Source: Shinisaurus crocodilurus (lineage: Eukaryota; Chordata; Lepidosauria; Squamata; Shinisauridae). From it: 64,000 nucleotides of DNA. Of the stretch, positions 10,218 to 20,651 are shown one piece after another. The DNA lies in assembly GCA_021292165.1 (NCBI GenBank), contig CM037877.1, forward strand, positions 9,043,980-9,107,979, read 5' to 3'. The notes under the pieces are model-generated. The model had not been told where the DNA came from, did no database searches, and saw only the letters and a program-made list of their open reading frames with translations. The position numbers and the translations under genes were made by a program. Within the stretch, counting starts at the first letter, position 1; the number at the start of each line of letters is the position of its first letter.

Positions 10218-10623
10218 GCTCATTTGGCTGCTAGACTGGGGAAGCTGCCAGGGCCAGGGGGTATGCTGATGACTCTGGTGTGGCTGCCGTTGAAGTGCAA
10301 GCTGGCTGCTGCTGCATGTACCCCAGGTGAAAGGTGCCTGCCTGAGGTGCTGTCCCGAGGTGTGTGTGCGCGTGCGTGCGTGTGCGTGCGTGCGTGGTTT
10401 CTGGCTTTCTCTTCACAGTTTGCTTTTACATGGTAGGAGAACATTCACAAAATATATCATTCCCCCATCTGCAAGTGGCATGGCCCAGTCCACCGCCCTA
10501 CCTATTCTGCTACATGGATAGACCAGGATCAAGGTACATAGAATGAGGTGGTACAGCACAGCACCCTTTCTCCGCCTGGTGCCCTTCCAATGTTTTGAGA
10601 CTACTTATCCCATCCCTCCAATC
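10218..10623. other. No gene; (TG/CG)n tract
   Basis: Alternating purine-pyrimidine TGTGCGTGCG repeats at about 10360-10398. Nothing else is recognised. Confidence 0.4.
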
Positions 10624-10759
10624 CAGGGCTCTCCAACCTTGGGTCCCCAGATGTTGCTGGCCTACAGCTCCCAGCATACCCAGCCAGCATGGCTAATGGC
10701 AAGGGATTCTGGGAGCTGTAGGCCAGCAACATCTGGGGACCCAAGGTTGGGGAGCCCTG
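10624..10759. mobile_element. Palindromic hAT-type MITE, family P (copy 1)
   Basis: Near-complete inverted repeat: CAGGGCTCTCCAACCTTGGG on the left is mirrored by CCCAAGGTTGGGGAGCCCTG on the right, meeting around CAGCCAGCATGGCTAATGG. The flanks CTCCAATC and CTCTAGCC agree at 5 of 8 positions, a possibly decayed 8-bp duplication. 136 bp, non-coding. Other family P copies are at 14.5, 40.4, 40.9, 51.0, 59.5 and 62.5 kb. Confidence 0.8.
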
Positions 10760-10911
10760 CTCTAGCCATGGGTCATGGGAGTCCACGGCTGCTGAGGGAG
10801 GAAGAAGGGATTGCTTGAATGGAAGTTTCCAAGCTCCAAACTCAACTCTGCACTGGCCCTATGACGTGTCCCCCTCTCAACAGCTTATACTACTGCTGAG
10901 AGCACGAAGAG

Positions 10912-10975
10912 AGCACTCCTACTTGGGAGTAAGCCCCACTGAGCCTTATTCTGAGTAAACCCCTTAGAGTGATGC
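10912..10975. mobile_element. Fragment of the GGGAGTAAG short element
   Basis: CTACTTGGGAGTAAGCCCCA and CTTATTCTGAGTAAAC are the two inward arms of the family also seen at 17.6 and 56.7 kb. Outer ends are not clear. Confidence 0.5.
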
Positions 10976-11949
10976 TGCCCCTCCATGCAAGTCTGGCACA
11001 AAGTTTCCTTCTGCTGGAATGCTCCAAATGTCCTGCAAAACCGGAGTGCACCAGAACTCTGGGTTCAGCATGGGCGCCCTGCAGCAGGCTCAGCAGGCCT
11101 CGGACCCAGACCAGCCATCCAAGGATCAGCCTGCAAAGCATTCAGTTCCAGACTGTGGCTTCCATACCTCAGCCTTACCTCCCCCCCCCCGCCCCCGGCG
11201 TCCACACACACATAAGCACGCACTGTCGGTGAGAGGGTCTTTCTCAAGAGCAAAACTAGGAAGGGAAGGGTTAACCCTCCCCTCCCCTTGCACTGCAATC
11301 TGGAAAAAAGTTCAGTCTCCCCAGCCTGGTAATTAGGTTTGAAGAGGGCTTCCAAGGGCTAGAATGGGATATTTTCTGCAAGGCTAGTTGCCACTTGGGG
11401 GGAGGGTGTCCGCGTACGTCCGTGTGCATGTGAATGAACGGGTGTGTTTTTTGTGGGTGCAAATGGATGTGTATGATCTGTAGATGCTTATAACCCAGTT
11501 GATAATTCACTGCAAAATAGTTTGCTCCCTAGCAACCTATGGAAATCAGTTCAAGAGGCCATAGCACTGCAGATATCTTTCAATGGGGAATCATTCTTCC
11601 CACTTCCTTTTCATATAATGGGATAGCATCTTCAAACCTCTGCAGCAGTGCAGCTGATTTGGGTGCCTGGTGGTTCCTAGCAAAAAAAAAACCCGAATAC
11701 CCCAGCGTGAAAACTTTCAACCACAGTAGGTCAATTTGGGTGTGTGTGTGTGTGTTATTTGTTTGCTATTTGATTTAGAGGCTGTTCTGATCAGGAGTGT
11801 CAAAAGTGATGCACAAGGAGGCAGAGCCAATTGTAAAAGCTGAAGCTAAACAGAATGAAGCAAACCTGATTTTGTAACGTTTGCAGGGTGCACTGGGAAC
11901 TATTTCATCCCCCCTTCTTTAGAATGGAGAAGGTTTGGGACGGGCCCTG
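10976..11949. other. No gene recognised
   Basis: Short overlapping frames at 10969-11355 run in several phases without a domain. C-runs near 11180 and a (GT)n at about 11739-11755 are the only landmarks. Confidence 0.4.
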
Positions 11950-12560
11950 AGTGGGGGGAAATCCCCCTATATATTTATGTATTATTAATGTTTTCCAAAA
12001 AGACATTATGGCAGCGTACAAAAATTTAAAACAATAAAACCCTGCAACAATAAAAACAAGAGCAGTAAAAGTAGGGAAAACATTTAAACTATACATTTTT
12101 AATAGGTTAAATTGAAAAGATGCATCTTTGAACCCTTTTTAAGGACCAAGAGAGTGGGGGCCAATTGTAGTTCTTGAGGGAGCACATTCCATACTTTGGA
12201 GACAACGGAGGAGAAAGCTGTTTCATGTGTTCCCATCAAACTGGCCTCTGCAGGTAATGGTGCTCTCAAAAGGGCCACTCCTGCAGGTCTTAATCCTCAA
12301 ATAGGTTCACAGTGAAACAGGTTTAAACCTGCCTTAACCTTATCTTTTTAAGGCATTAAAGGTTAAGACCAACACCTTGAATTGAGCCCAGAAAGCAAGT
12401 GGCAACCAGTGTAGGTCTTTCAGGACAGGCAGTTTGCACCAACTGAAGCTTCCAGACACTCTTCAGGGGTAGTCCCATGTAAAACACACTACAGTAGTCT
12501 AAAAGTGACATAAACAAGACATGGATAACTGTTGCCAAGTCAGGACGATTCAGGAAGGGT
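11950..12560 (-). mobile_element. L2-like LINE 3' portion, minus strand, degraded
   Basis: On the minus strand the frame 12538-12356 reads LDYCSVFYMGLPLKSVWKLQ, typical of the C-terminal part of L2-type reverse transcriptase (the LDYCNA...GLP...KLQLVQN stretch). Downstream to about 11960 lies the matching 3' region, seen on the plus strand as AGCACATTCCATACTTTGG and GGTTAAGACCAACACCTTGA. The frame is broken and the 5' part of the element is absent. An autonomous L2 would be several kb. Confidence 0.7.
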
Positions 12561-12827
12561 CACACACACACACTCCTTGCTACCTCTGCCACAGCGTAGG
12601 GTCTCGGACAATTCCCAAGCAATGGACTTGAACTTTGCTTATGAGCTCTCTTCTGAGGGCATAATCTGGAGGGATGTGATGCAGCATTGAGAAGCTTAAT
12701 TCCTGTATGAGAGATGGCTTCAGAACCACCCCACACCCATAATCCATTGCAGAAGAAAGGCAGGGGCAACCCTGTAGTCAGTGAAATAAATCCTAAGATT
12801 TAACTACTTTGCCTGGAGACCCTAAGG
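12561..12827. other. No feature recognised
   Basis: A short CACACACA tract at 12561-12571 and otherwise unique sequence. It may be an older LINE continuation, but I cannot support it. Confidence 0.35.
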
Positions 12828-12974
12828 CAGGGTTAGGGAATGTATGGTCCTCCACATGTTGTTGGGCTGCAACTCTCAGCATCCCTCACCATTGGCTATG
12901 CTAGCTGGCTAGGCGGGCCAATGGGAGTTCTAGTCAAACAACAATTGGAAGGCCACACCCATTCCCCATCATTG
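12828..12974. mobile_element. Palindromic hAT-type MITE, second family
   Basis: CAGGGTTAGGGAATG at the left is mirrored by CATTCCCCATCATTG at the right. Inner arms carry TTGTTGGGCTGCAACTCTCA and GGAGTTCTAGTCAAACAACA. The flanks CCCTAAGG and CCCAAAAT agree at 5 of 8 positions. 147 bp, non-coding. Confidence 0.7.
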
Positions 12975-13369
12975 CCCAAAATCAACCCAACCCCCCAAAA
13001 ACTTCCAGTGAGCTCTTGAAACCGGTGGTGGCTCCAGCTTTGCTGGAGACCTTAGAAAAATGCCCCTTGGTGGGTCCTATTGCCAGTGACAGTGGCAGGC
13101 AGAAACAGCAGCATTCTGGAAAAGCCTTGGTCATCAGATGCTGCCATTTTAACTTTCCACAGTGCCCTCTGTCTAAGCACCAATCTGTGATATTGTGAGA
13201 AATTAAGATGGCACCTACTAGTGGTGACATGGAAGCAGTGATTCAGAGCATCAGCCACAAGCAATGTGCAAAGCAGCAAAACTCATGTTGTGTCAAGTAT
13301 CAGCCTCTGTCAAGGTCTTAGCCTCATAGCAATTTACCTGGTGGGGAGGGGAAACAAATAGCCTCAATG
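12975..13369. other. No gene recognised
   Basis: Frames on both strands here mirror each other and carry no domain. No repeat boundary is visible. Confidence 0.35.
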
Positions 13370-13465
13370 AGAAACTCTATTGTACTTTTTAATTGATTGT
13401 TATAAACTGCCCAGAGAGCTTCGGATATTGGGCAGTACAGAAATGAAATAAAATAAATAAATACA
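13370..13465 (+). mobile_element. L2-type LINE 3' tail
   Basis: AACTGCCCAGAGAGCTTCGG then ATTGGGCAGTACAGAAATG and (AAAT)n. The same tail closes the longer L2 copy at 34216-35046. The body of the element is missing. Confidence 0.7.
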
Positions 13466-13595
13466 GACAGACAGACAGAAACAGGTGCTGTTTCAATAGC
13501 CACCTCCTGCCATAAACCATCTCCAACATGTGTCAGTCTCAGATTGTGAACACTGGTTTTCCCCCACTTCCTTTTCGCATAAAAATATCTGTGTA

Positions 13596-14066
13596 TACGG
13601 GATGTATGCGAATTTTGTTTCAGTTAGCTTTTGATCAGGATTCACCTGTTTCTCACCTTCTGGACCGAACACAGACTCGGACGCAATCTGGGGTCAAAGT
13701 CTGTACATTTCTGAGCATGCAGCGTGATTTGCAGACCCCCAAAAAAGTGTTTGACAGCATGCGTACATTTGGAAAATGTGCACATCCACTTTTGAAAAAT
13801 GTATACAAATATTTATTTATTTTATTTTATTTGTTAATTGCCCATCTGGCCGGTCACCCGGCTTTAAAAATTAAATATGCTTTAATAAATTGGAGAAGAA
13901 TGCACATACCTTTCAAAAATGCACACAATTGCTATGGAAAAATACGTATGAAAATGGAAACAGATTTTCATGCAAAAAGAGGGGGGGAAACAAAGTGAGA
14001 ATGAACTATGAGATGGAATTCAGAGAACTTTGGCAAGCTCCAGTTTTGCTGACCTGCACATCCCTA
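13596..14066. mobile_element. TAGGGAT-type element with AAAATGTGCA-rich interior
   Basis: It begins TACGGGATGTATGCG and ends TGCACATCCCTA, with TA at both outer edges. The interior carries many AAAATGTGCACA and AATGCACACA motifs, then AAACAGATTTTCATGC and CAAAGTGAGAATGAA. At 13809-13867 a TTTATTTTATTTG tract with CCCATCTGGCCGG looks like an antisense LINE tail inserted into it. The long frame 13528-13998 is an artefact of this repeat. Confidence 0.6.
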
Positions 14067-14350
14067 GCCATATTTTTGTGTGCATTTTCAAAAATGGACA
14101 CCTTAACTATGCCCATTTTTGAAATGTACGCTTTTTCTCTTATGAATAAAAAAAAATTACTGCACATTTTTCAAGCATACATGCATTTGCATGTGCCTTT
14201 TTGAAATGTGCGCATTTTGGAACAATTTTTTTTGGGTTTTTTTTTTTCTTTCTGCAAATCACATCACAGGCTCTGAAATGTACAGGCAGATTATGTTTGT
14301 GTTCATGTTTGGGCCCAGGTGGTGCACACTGGGTAAATTCTGCTCAAAAA
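14067..14350. mobile_element. Adjoining fragment of the same AAAATGTGCA-rich family
   Basis: TGTGTGCATTTTCAAAAATG, TTTTTGAAATGTACGC and GAAATGTGCGCATTTT are reverse-strand versions of the neighbouring interior. Terminal motifs are missing, so this is a partial copy. Confidence 0.45.
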
Positions 14351-14468
14351 CGAACTGAAACAAATGTATCATAGATTTCTACCAGCCACTTGGAAAAGCA
14401 ATCAAAGGGGGTGCAGTGAGGCCCAAGGTAGGTGTGAGCAGTGGAACTTCTTCAAGGATTCAGTATGG

Positions 14469-14599
14469 CAGTGTTCTCCAACCTTGGGTCCCCAGGTGTT
14501 TTTAGCCTACAACTCCCAGCATGCCCCAGCCATGCTGGCTGGGGCATGCTGGGAGTTGTAGGCCAAAAACATCCGGGGACCCAGGGTTGGAGAACACTG
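14469..14599. mobile_element. Palindromic hAT-type MITE, family P (copy 2)
   Basis: CAGTGTTCTCCAACCTTGGG and the mirrored CCCAGGGTTGGAGAACACTG bound two arms meeting at GCCATGCTGGC. The flanks are CAGTATGG (14461-14468) and CTGTATGG (14600-14607), 7 of 8 identical, which supports an 8-bp hAT duplication. 131 bp, non-coding. Confidence 0.85.
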
Positions 14600-14739
14600 C
14601 TGTATGGTGACGTCAGGCCTCTTGCTACTTGGCAGCACAGGAACACCAGTAGATACTTCTACATTACAACTGGGTATTGTGGGTGAGGTTCCAGTACTAA
14701 ATCCTATGAATGCCTTTTACAGGCTCCAGGTTGTATGCA

Positions 14740-15030
14740 AGCTGTGATCTTATCTGGAGTTGTCAGACCGGGCCACACTTATTCATGCGTTGCCATGGAA
14801 GATCAGACTGCAATGGCTGCTGGTCATTGTGGCTATATATTACCTCCAGAATAAGAGGCAATATGCCTCTGTATACCAGTTGCTGGGGAACATAAGGTGT
14901 GTTTGGGGGTGTTGCTGTACTCATGTATGGCTTGTGGGTTTTGCACAGGCAGCTGGTTGGCCACTGCGTTGATGCTGGACGAGATAGGCCTTTGGTCTGA
15001 TTCAGGCAGGGCTCTTCATATGCTTTTATG
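14740..15030 (+). mobile_element. LINE/SINE 3' end repeat (CAGCTGGTTGGCCACTG type)
   Basis: AAGAGGCAATATGCCTCTG, ATACCAGTTGCTGGGGAACA, CAGCTGGTTGGCCACTG and GGCCTTTGGTCTGATTCAGG occur in order and end in GGGCTCTTCATATGCTTTTA. A shorter copy with the same end is at 52695-52797. I take this as a LINE-type 3' end, perhaps CR1/L3-like; the class is uncertain. Confidence 0.55.
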
Positions 15031-15240
15031 TACCTCCCAAGTAGACTACTGCAATGTGATTCATGTGGGACTGCCTTTGGAGACAGTGCAGAAGCTGCAG
15101 CTGGTACAATATGTGGCTGTTTGGATGCTTGTGGGAGCCAAGAAGTCTGAGTGCATTTCCGAGCTCAGAGCTGGGACTCCAAATTATCCTATGGCCATCT
15201 ACACAGCATCTAGTGGCCATAGGATTGTGCCCTAATGCTG
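15031..15240 (+). mobile_element. L2-like reverse-transcriptase C-terminal fragment
   Basis: Translation reads VDYCNVIHVGLPLETVQKLQ, the conserved L2 RT C-terminal motif. It breaks off near 15165 and passes into TATGGCCATCTACACAGC, a motif shared with 7.6 kb. About 45 codons remain. Confidence 0.6.
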
Positions 15241-15244
15241 CTGC

Positions 15245-15245
<1 letters not shown>

Positions 15246-15289
<44 letters not shown>

Positions 15290-15312
15290 CATCATCATCA
15301 ACAACAAGAACA
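15246..15312. repeat. (ATT)n-(ATC)n-(AAC)n compound microsatellite
   Basis: About 15 ATT units followed by ATC and AAC units. It probably grew from the A/T-rich tail of the adjacent LINE fragment. Confidence 0.95.
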
Positions 15313-16170
15313 ACAACACATTTAAAATAATAATGAATGCATCTTCAGCTCGGAGGCTCACGGGATTCAGATTGTTCTTTGCGCCTTATTCCCCACTCCA
15401 TATAAATGTTCACTTTTAATTATGCTGATCTTGTTTAAAAAAAAATATAACCGCAATATGTCAGTTTTAAGAGCTATAGATAGTCAAGGCTCTCATTTAA
15501 TTATTATTATTTTTAAAAACAAAGCAAAACTGGGAGTTATTTTTAATTTGTAACAGAAGCCTGTGATAGCAAGCAACCAGCTGGATATAATCCTATTGCA
15601 AACTGCATTGCTAGCGGAAAAGAAAGATGTAAATTTATCCTTCGACTACTTAATAAGTGGGATCTTTTTTACTTTTTTTTAAAAAAAAAACCCCACCACA
15701 TTTTTGGCACGAAAACAAAGAACAACCTTACTTTGTTCATGACTGATCTCGCTTTTTCTTTTAGTTATTGGATCTCGCTGGAAAGTGAAGATTACGGTGT
15801 TTAACTGTCTAATATATGCTGTGAAAGATTTCATTGATATTGTCATGGTGAATAGTTAGCTATTAAAACTCTTTCATATTACATGCGTTCCAACACATTG
15901 TTACCAGAAACTGCTTTAGTGCAAGAATGCTTTGTTAGCAATCGGATAAGTTGATGGATGTCAGACAAAGGAGCTCTCCGTTTGGTGACAGATTGATATA
16001 GTTTTTAATAATATAGATTGCTAGCATATAAAGATGCACTTTTATGATCTGCAGGAAGAACAGTGCCATGTATCTTTTATTATTTTTACTTTTGAAGAAA
16101 AAGGTATGGTAATTAATAATTATGAATATAGCTTTAAAACAATCTATATTGTCACAGCAGCATTCACTAT
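15313..16170. other. AT-rich repeat-poor interval, no gene
   Basis: No repeat family, splice pattern or coding frame is visible. Its low repeat content compared with the rest of the window makes it a candidate for unique sequence. Confidence 0.4.
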
Positions 16171-16220
16171 ATATATACATACATACATACATACATACAT
16201 ATACATACACACACAACACA
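16171..16220. repeat. (TA)n/(ATAC)n/(CA)n compound microsatellite
   Basis: Short TA tract, then ATAC tetranucleotides from about 16177, then CACACA. Confidence 0.95.
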
Positions 16221-16392
16221 CTTTAATACTGCATCTGTCGTTGTGGAAATATACATACTGAGAAAGCTGTCACAGTGAAATATAAACTCAGCGCAAAGTG
16301 TCGGAACTGAAATTAAATAAAAAGCACCTAGTGTTTGCATAGCTCTCAATTGTTTATGGAAACATGGGTAAGAGGTGGGAAAAATCTACATA

Positions 16393-16413
16393 TTATTTAT
16401 TTATTTATTTATT
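16393..16413. repeat. (TTTA)n microsatellite
   Basis: Five TTTA-type units; a (GA)n tract follows at 16444-16473. Confidence 0.9.
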
Positions 16414-16440
16414 TACAGAGGAGGAAGGTGGGACTCTGTT

Positions 16441-16443
<3 letters not shown>

Positions 16444-16473
<30 letters not shown>
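16444..16473. repeat. (GA)n microsatellite
   Basis: About 15 GA units. Confidence 0.95.
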
Positions 16474-16476
<3 letters not shown>

Positions 16477-16933
16477 CAGTAAAGTTTTCAGGCAGTAGTT
16501 TAGAAAGAGGACTGGAAGATACAGAGGTGTAAACAGTGCTCAAAGTGGGAGGGAAAAAATGAAGTAGGATGGTCTAATTGGGAGGTGAGAAACAAAGTGG
16601 GACAGCATCTTACCCCAACCCCAACCCCCGTACCCCAACCCACTTACGTTGAGCACTGGATGTAACTAGCTCCTTCTAGGCTCAGGGAAGCCTCCTAGCT
16701 CTATGCCCCCACCCTGGGGCCCTTAGGAAATAGATTGCATAGGCAGGAGTTTCCTGTGGATGGAGCAAGGTGGAAAGAAGCTGGTAATATTGCTGGAAAG
16801 CCAAGTTAACAACGGGCCATGTAGATACCCTGCCTAAAATGTCAAGTTGCAAAAGAAAGCCGATGAAGAGGTGGACAATGGGATCTGGAATGACACATTG
16901 TTGAGGGAACAAAGCATAACACACCAAATAGTC
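16474..16933. other. No gene recognised
   Basis: Repeated CCCCAACC units at about 16613-16640; otherwise unremarkable. Confidence 0.35.
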
Positions 16934-17142
16934 CAGGGGTGGGCAACCTGCAGCCTTAGGGCCACATGTGGCCCTCTGCCTAATTTTATATGGCCCTTGG
17001 CTTAATTTCCAAAGCCATCTGCAAGCGCTCAGTTCAGACCACTGGCAAGAGTGATCTGTCCCTTCCCCAGCAGCCTACTCAGAAAGAGGAAGAGAAGAAG
17101 GAAGTGTGTAAGCAGTGTGTGTGTGTGTGTGTGTGTGTGTAT

Positions 17143-17176
<34 letters not shown>

Positions 17177-17340
17177 AGGGGTGGCATGAAGAGAGGGAAA
17201 AGGTGGAGGCACCCCCCCTTGAGCTCTGGCCCTGCCCAGTGCTGGATTCAGCCCTGCCCTCTGCCAGTATGAGGCCCCCAACAGATTACCCCCAAGGGAA
17301 TGCAGCCCTAAACAGGAAAAAAAAAAGTTGGCCACCTCTG
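16934..17340. mobile_element. hAT-type non-autonomous element with internal GT/GA microsatellites
   Basis: It begins CAGGGGTGGGCAACCTGC and ends TTGGCCACCTCTG. The flanks AAATAGTC (16926-16933) and AGGTAGTC (17341-17348) agree at 6 of 8. The TGGCCACC/GGTGGGC ends fit the hAT pattern. Inside, GT repeats (about 17118-17142) pass directly into GA repeats (17143-17169). 407 bp, no transposase frame. Confidence 0.7.
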
Positions 17341-17559
17341 AGGTAGTCAGGTGAATGTGGAGATGTGACAGTGCAATGCCCAGAGAGATTGCAGGAACAG
17401 CCAGTTGAGATGTCTCCCTGGCCCAACTCTGCTGATCCAGCTCAGCTGTAAAAAAATCAAAGACTTTGTTTACCTTTTACCCATAATTCTATTTACATGT
17501 CAGGGTCATTTTTCTGCAAGTACCCAATACAAAGGTCAAGGGATAAAACATCAATACAA
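17341..17559. other. No feature recognised
   Basis: Unique-looking sequence between two DNA elements. Confidence 0.3.
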
Positions 17560-17760
17560 TCAAAAATGACTATAATCCTATACGTATGTACCTGGGAGTA
17601 AGTCCCATTGAATTCAGTGCGACATACTTCTGAGTAGACGTGCATAGGACTGCACTGTAAAGCTGTAATCAGATACATACTTACTTGGGAGTAAATACCA
17701 TTGAACTCAGAGGCATTTGCTGCCGAGTAAACTTGGAGAGCATCATCAGGCTGTATGACA
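17560..17760. mobile_element. Two adjoining units of the GGGAGTAAG inverted-repeat element
   Basis: Unit one runs from ATAATCCTATACGTATG through CCTGGGAGTAAGTCCC to CATAGGACTGCACTG near 17657. Unit two follows with TACTTGGGAGTAAATACC and CTGCCGAGTAAACTTGG. The first unit has the CCTATA/ATAGG ends seen at 5.1 kb. Confidence 0.6.
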
Positions 17761-17800
17761 TGCAAACAACAATAATAGAAAATGACGGCATTAGCTAACT

Positions 17801-17855
17801 GTTTTAAATCACGGCTGGAGAAGCAGCTGCAAGCGGGCTGGCCGTGATTTAAAAC
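17801..17855. repeat. Short perfect hairpin
   Basis: GTTTTAAATCACGGC at 17801-17815 is the exact reverse complement of 17841-17855; the loop is 25 bp. It lies at the left edge of a GC-rich inverted-repeat block. Confidence 0.8.
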
Positions 17856-17889
17856 GCTCCCTTCTATGATGCTTACTCCTACGTAAACC

Positions 17890-19080
17890 CAGCAGATGGA
17901 ATGCTTACTCCTTTCCCCTTCTCCCGGGTGCCGCTTGACAATGGAGCCCGGGGTGAAGGGGAAAGGAGGGCGGGGGGATGAGAATGAGCACCCCCAACTA
18001 GGGATGTATCCCAAGCGGGCACTTACCTGCTCTCGGGGGTCCTCCGGAGCACCCCCCGCCTGCTCTCACCGCTTGCAGCACCAGCGAACCGGAAGTGACG
18101 CGACGGGGAACCCATTGCGTCACCTCCGGTACCCTGGCGCTGCGTTTTTAGCACAAAAACCAGGGCAACCCAGCTTAAAACGGCCACGAATAGCAAATCG
18201 GGGGCTGTTTTAAGCTGTGCTGTCCTGGTTTTTATGCTAAAAACGCAGCACCAGGGAACCGGAAAAAGATGCCCTGGGGACCTGAAGCTCCTTTCCCCGG
18301 CGCGTCTTGGGTTGAGCGGCGGCCAGGTAAGTCGCGACTCCAGGAACAGTGAGAAAAGCTTGGTAATCCTGGAGTGGGCGGGGGCTCATTCTCTCTGCCA
18401 GCAACACATGCATGCACAGCGCTGACAGAGAGAATGGGTGCCCCCCCCACTCCCACCTCACACCACGCAAGACCAGGAGGAGGCAAGCCGTGAAGAGGGC
18501 ACGCGGCAGAGCCCACCGCCACCGCATGCCTGCTGCTCCTCCTCCCGGAGCCCCAAGTGGGGCTCGGGGAGGAGGAGGTGTGTGGAGGTTGCATTCGTGG
18601 CAGCAGTGGTGGGGTCTGCCACGTACCCTCTTCCCGCTTGGGAAGGGGGCGCGCGCCAGACCCCAGCTCGCCCCCTGCTCCCACTTGTTGCGGTGCCCAC
18701 GGGCACTTTCACCGTGTGGGCGCTGCTCAGCTGAGCGGTGGCCATGCTGCGAAAGCACTGGGGACGAGCCCCGTGGTGCTGCATTTGCTCGAGAGTGGCA
18801 GCCCCACTGTTGAAAGGCAATTGACAGCCACTGAAAAGTGCCACTTGCGCACTTTTAGGCAGCTGTCATTCCCACTCTTCTCCCGCTCAGTGCTCCCGTG
18901 GTGTCCCCTGGGATACCAATGGGAGGACTGAGGGAGGAAGAGGGAAGAGGGGGTGCCCCCGGATCCCCACTGCACCCGAACATTAGTCGGGCACAGCCGG
19001 CACGGGCCTGGGGCACCTTTAATCCTGGCCTGCAGAGGCTTCAGAGCCTCTGTGGGCTTAAAGTGACGTGAGAACCCGGC
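17890..19080. repeat. GC- and CpG-rich block of nested inverted repeats
   Basis: The block contains at least three strong hairpins. Arms 18128-18185 and 18203-18260 are each 58 bp. A short pair shares CTCATTCTCTCTGCCAGC and its complement at about 18385-18440. Arms about 18491-18557 and 18562-18632 meet at GGAGCCCCAAGTGGGGCTC. The block ends near GTGAGAACCCGGCC. Open frames on both strands (up to 173 codons) are mirror products of the palindromes and GC-richness, not genes. Best read as one or more foldback DNA elements rather than a CpG-island promoter. Confidence 0.65.
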
Positions 19081-20377
19081 CATTGTCTCCATTATCATGG
19101 GAAATATTCATATTTTAATGCCTTTATCATGTTAATAGCATCCCTTTCCTCAGAAATGCTCAAACCATCTTATATGTGGTTGCCAGTACCAACTTCTGGA
19201 GTCAGAGCTTCCTAGCTTTGGGTGTAGAATGGCATCAACTACTTTCAGACCAATGGGTGCCCACTGCGAACAGGGAAATGAAATTCCTCTGATTCACACA
19301 CACACACACCTGCAGATCAGTAATGTCCAAATACGTCTCCAAATTGCTACAGGTGAAACTTCAGGATGTCTGGACACCCCAGGAGAAATGTCACCCTATG
19401 AAGCTCTCTTTTGTTTCCCCCAACATTCTTCAGATGTTTCACATTATCATGAGCCTCTAAGATTCCCTTCAAATTCCACTTTTGATGGTAAAAAATCAAT
19501 GGCAACTCAAAGGTCATGGGCCATGGGCTCATGAGAATGGGAAGATGAAATGTAGATATAGGGTATGCCGACTGATCTCGTGCACACAACAACTTGGTGT
19601 CACGGCATACAAAAGTTCCAGTTTTCCAGGAATTGCCCATTACGAAAGGTTCCAAGAGTTGGTCAATGGTGATACGTATATTATGTTCCTGCTTTGAGTC
19701 ACAGAGAGTGATTTACTCCACAGGCAGCTGTTGGACATATTCTGGTCTCCAGGATGGTAGGAGGATCCTTGACTGAAACCTTTGTAGAATATAAAGCGAT
19801 GGAGGAGAGGATGGTTTCCATGGCCCCTCACAACACAACAGATCATATATTACAATGTTTTAAATGCTTCTTTCCCAGCAAGAGCAGAACTGGTGGCAGC
19901 TGGGGTAGTTGAATAGTTTCCTGAAGTACATCAGAGCCTCACTGGATAGAGGCTGGACCCTCATAGAGTGAGCAATGGGGAATTAATACTTCACAACAAA
20001 CCATTTATCTGACAAATTAGGCTTTATCGGCTCACCGGCAGATCATGATCCCCTCAGATTTATTAGCTGCCTGTAATGATCTGACAAACGTCTTTGTACA
20101 TTATTTATTTATTTTTTAACACAACCTATAAGCTGTGGATTGAGATCCTCATGACAGATGTAGCAGGCCTTCTCTTAAGGCCAAGGCTCAGTCAAAACTG
20201 ATCTTTGATTTTGGTTTTGCTTTATTTTTATATGAACACAACTTGGTTTTTTTTTCTTTGTTTTTGGTCTGTTTCAAAAGACTGAGGAACTGTTGCCATG
20301 TCTCTGAATTGTGCTGGCCTTCTGCAATGTTCAAATGTTCCAGGAAGTAGTAGTAGCAGCAGCAGCAGTTGTTGTTG
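19081..20377. other. No gene recognised
   Basis: A short CA tract at 19298-19308 and scattered T-runs. I see no repeat ends or coding domain. The compound run of GTA, GCA and GTT triplets at 20346-20377 leads into the next microsatellite. Confidence 0.4.

Positions 20378-20432
<55 letters not shown>
20378..20432. repeat. (AAT)n microsatellite
   Basis: About 18 AAT units. It abuts an antisense LINE tail, consistent with expansion of the tail. Confidence 0.95.
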
Positions 20433-20434
<2 letters not shown>

Positions 20435-20560
20435 TTGTTTATATCCCACCTTTTTCCCAGTACTGGGACTCAAGGAGGCTTTACAACATCAAAACTTATA
20501 CAATTAAAACATATACATAAAAAATATACAAAATTTTAAAATACAATTAAATCAGCTATA
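20433..20560 (-). mobile_element. LINE 3' tail, antisense
   Basis: AATTTGTTTATATCCCACC, TTTTTCCCAG and CTCAAGGAGGCTTTACAACA are a familiar antisense LINE end in reptile DNA. The LINE class is not determined. Confidence 0.5.
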
Positions 20561-20651
20561 ATATTAAAATTATGTCAAATATCAAAGTTTTTTTTAAAAA
20601 ACAATAACAATATGAACAGTGCTGATCCATCACATTCTCACAGGTCCAGAC

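Noticed and set aside
13528..13998. 156-codon plus-strand ORF
   Set aside because: Translation of an AAAATGTGCA-rich repeat shared by at least five other loci.
17493..18014. 173-codon minus-strand ORF
   Set aside because: Overlaps the GGGAGTAAG element units and a hairpin; no domain or splice pattern.
18237..18758. 173-codon minus-strand ORF (with long frames opposite it)
   Set aside because: It lies in CpG-rich inverted repeats; the same region is open on both strands and no domain is present.
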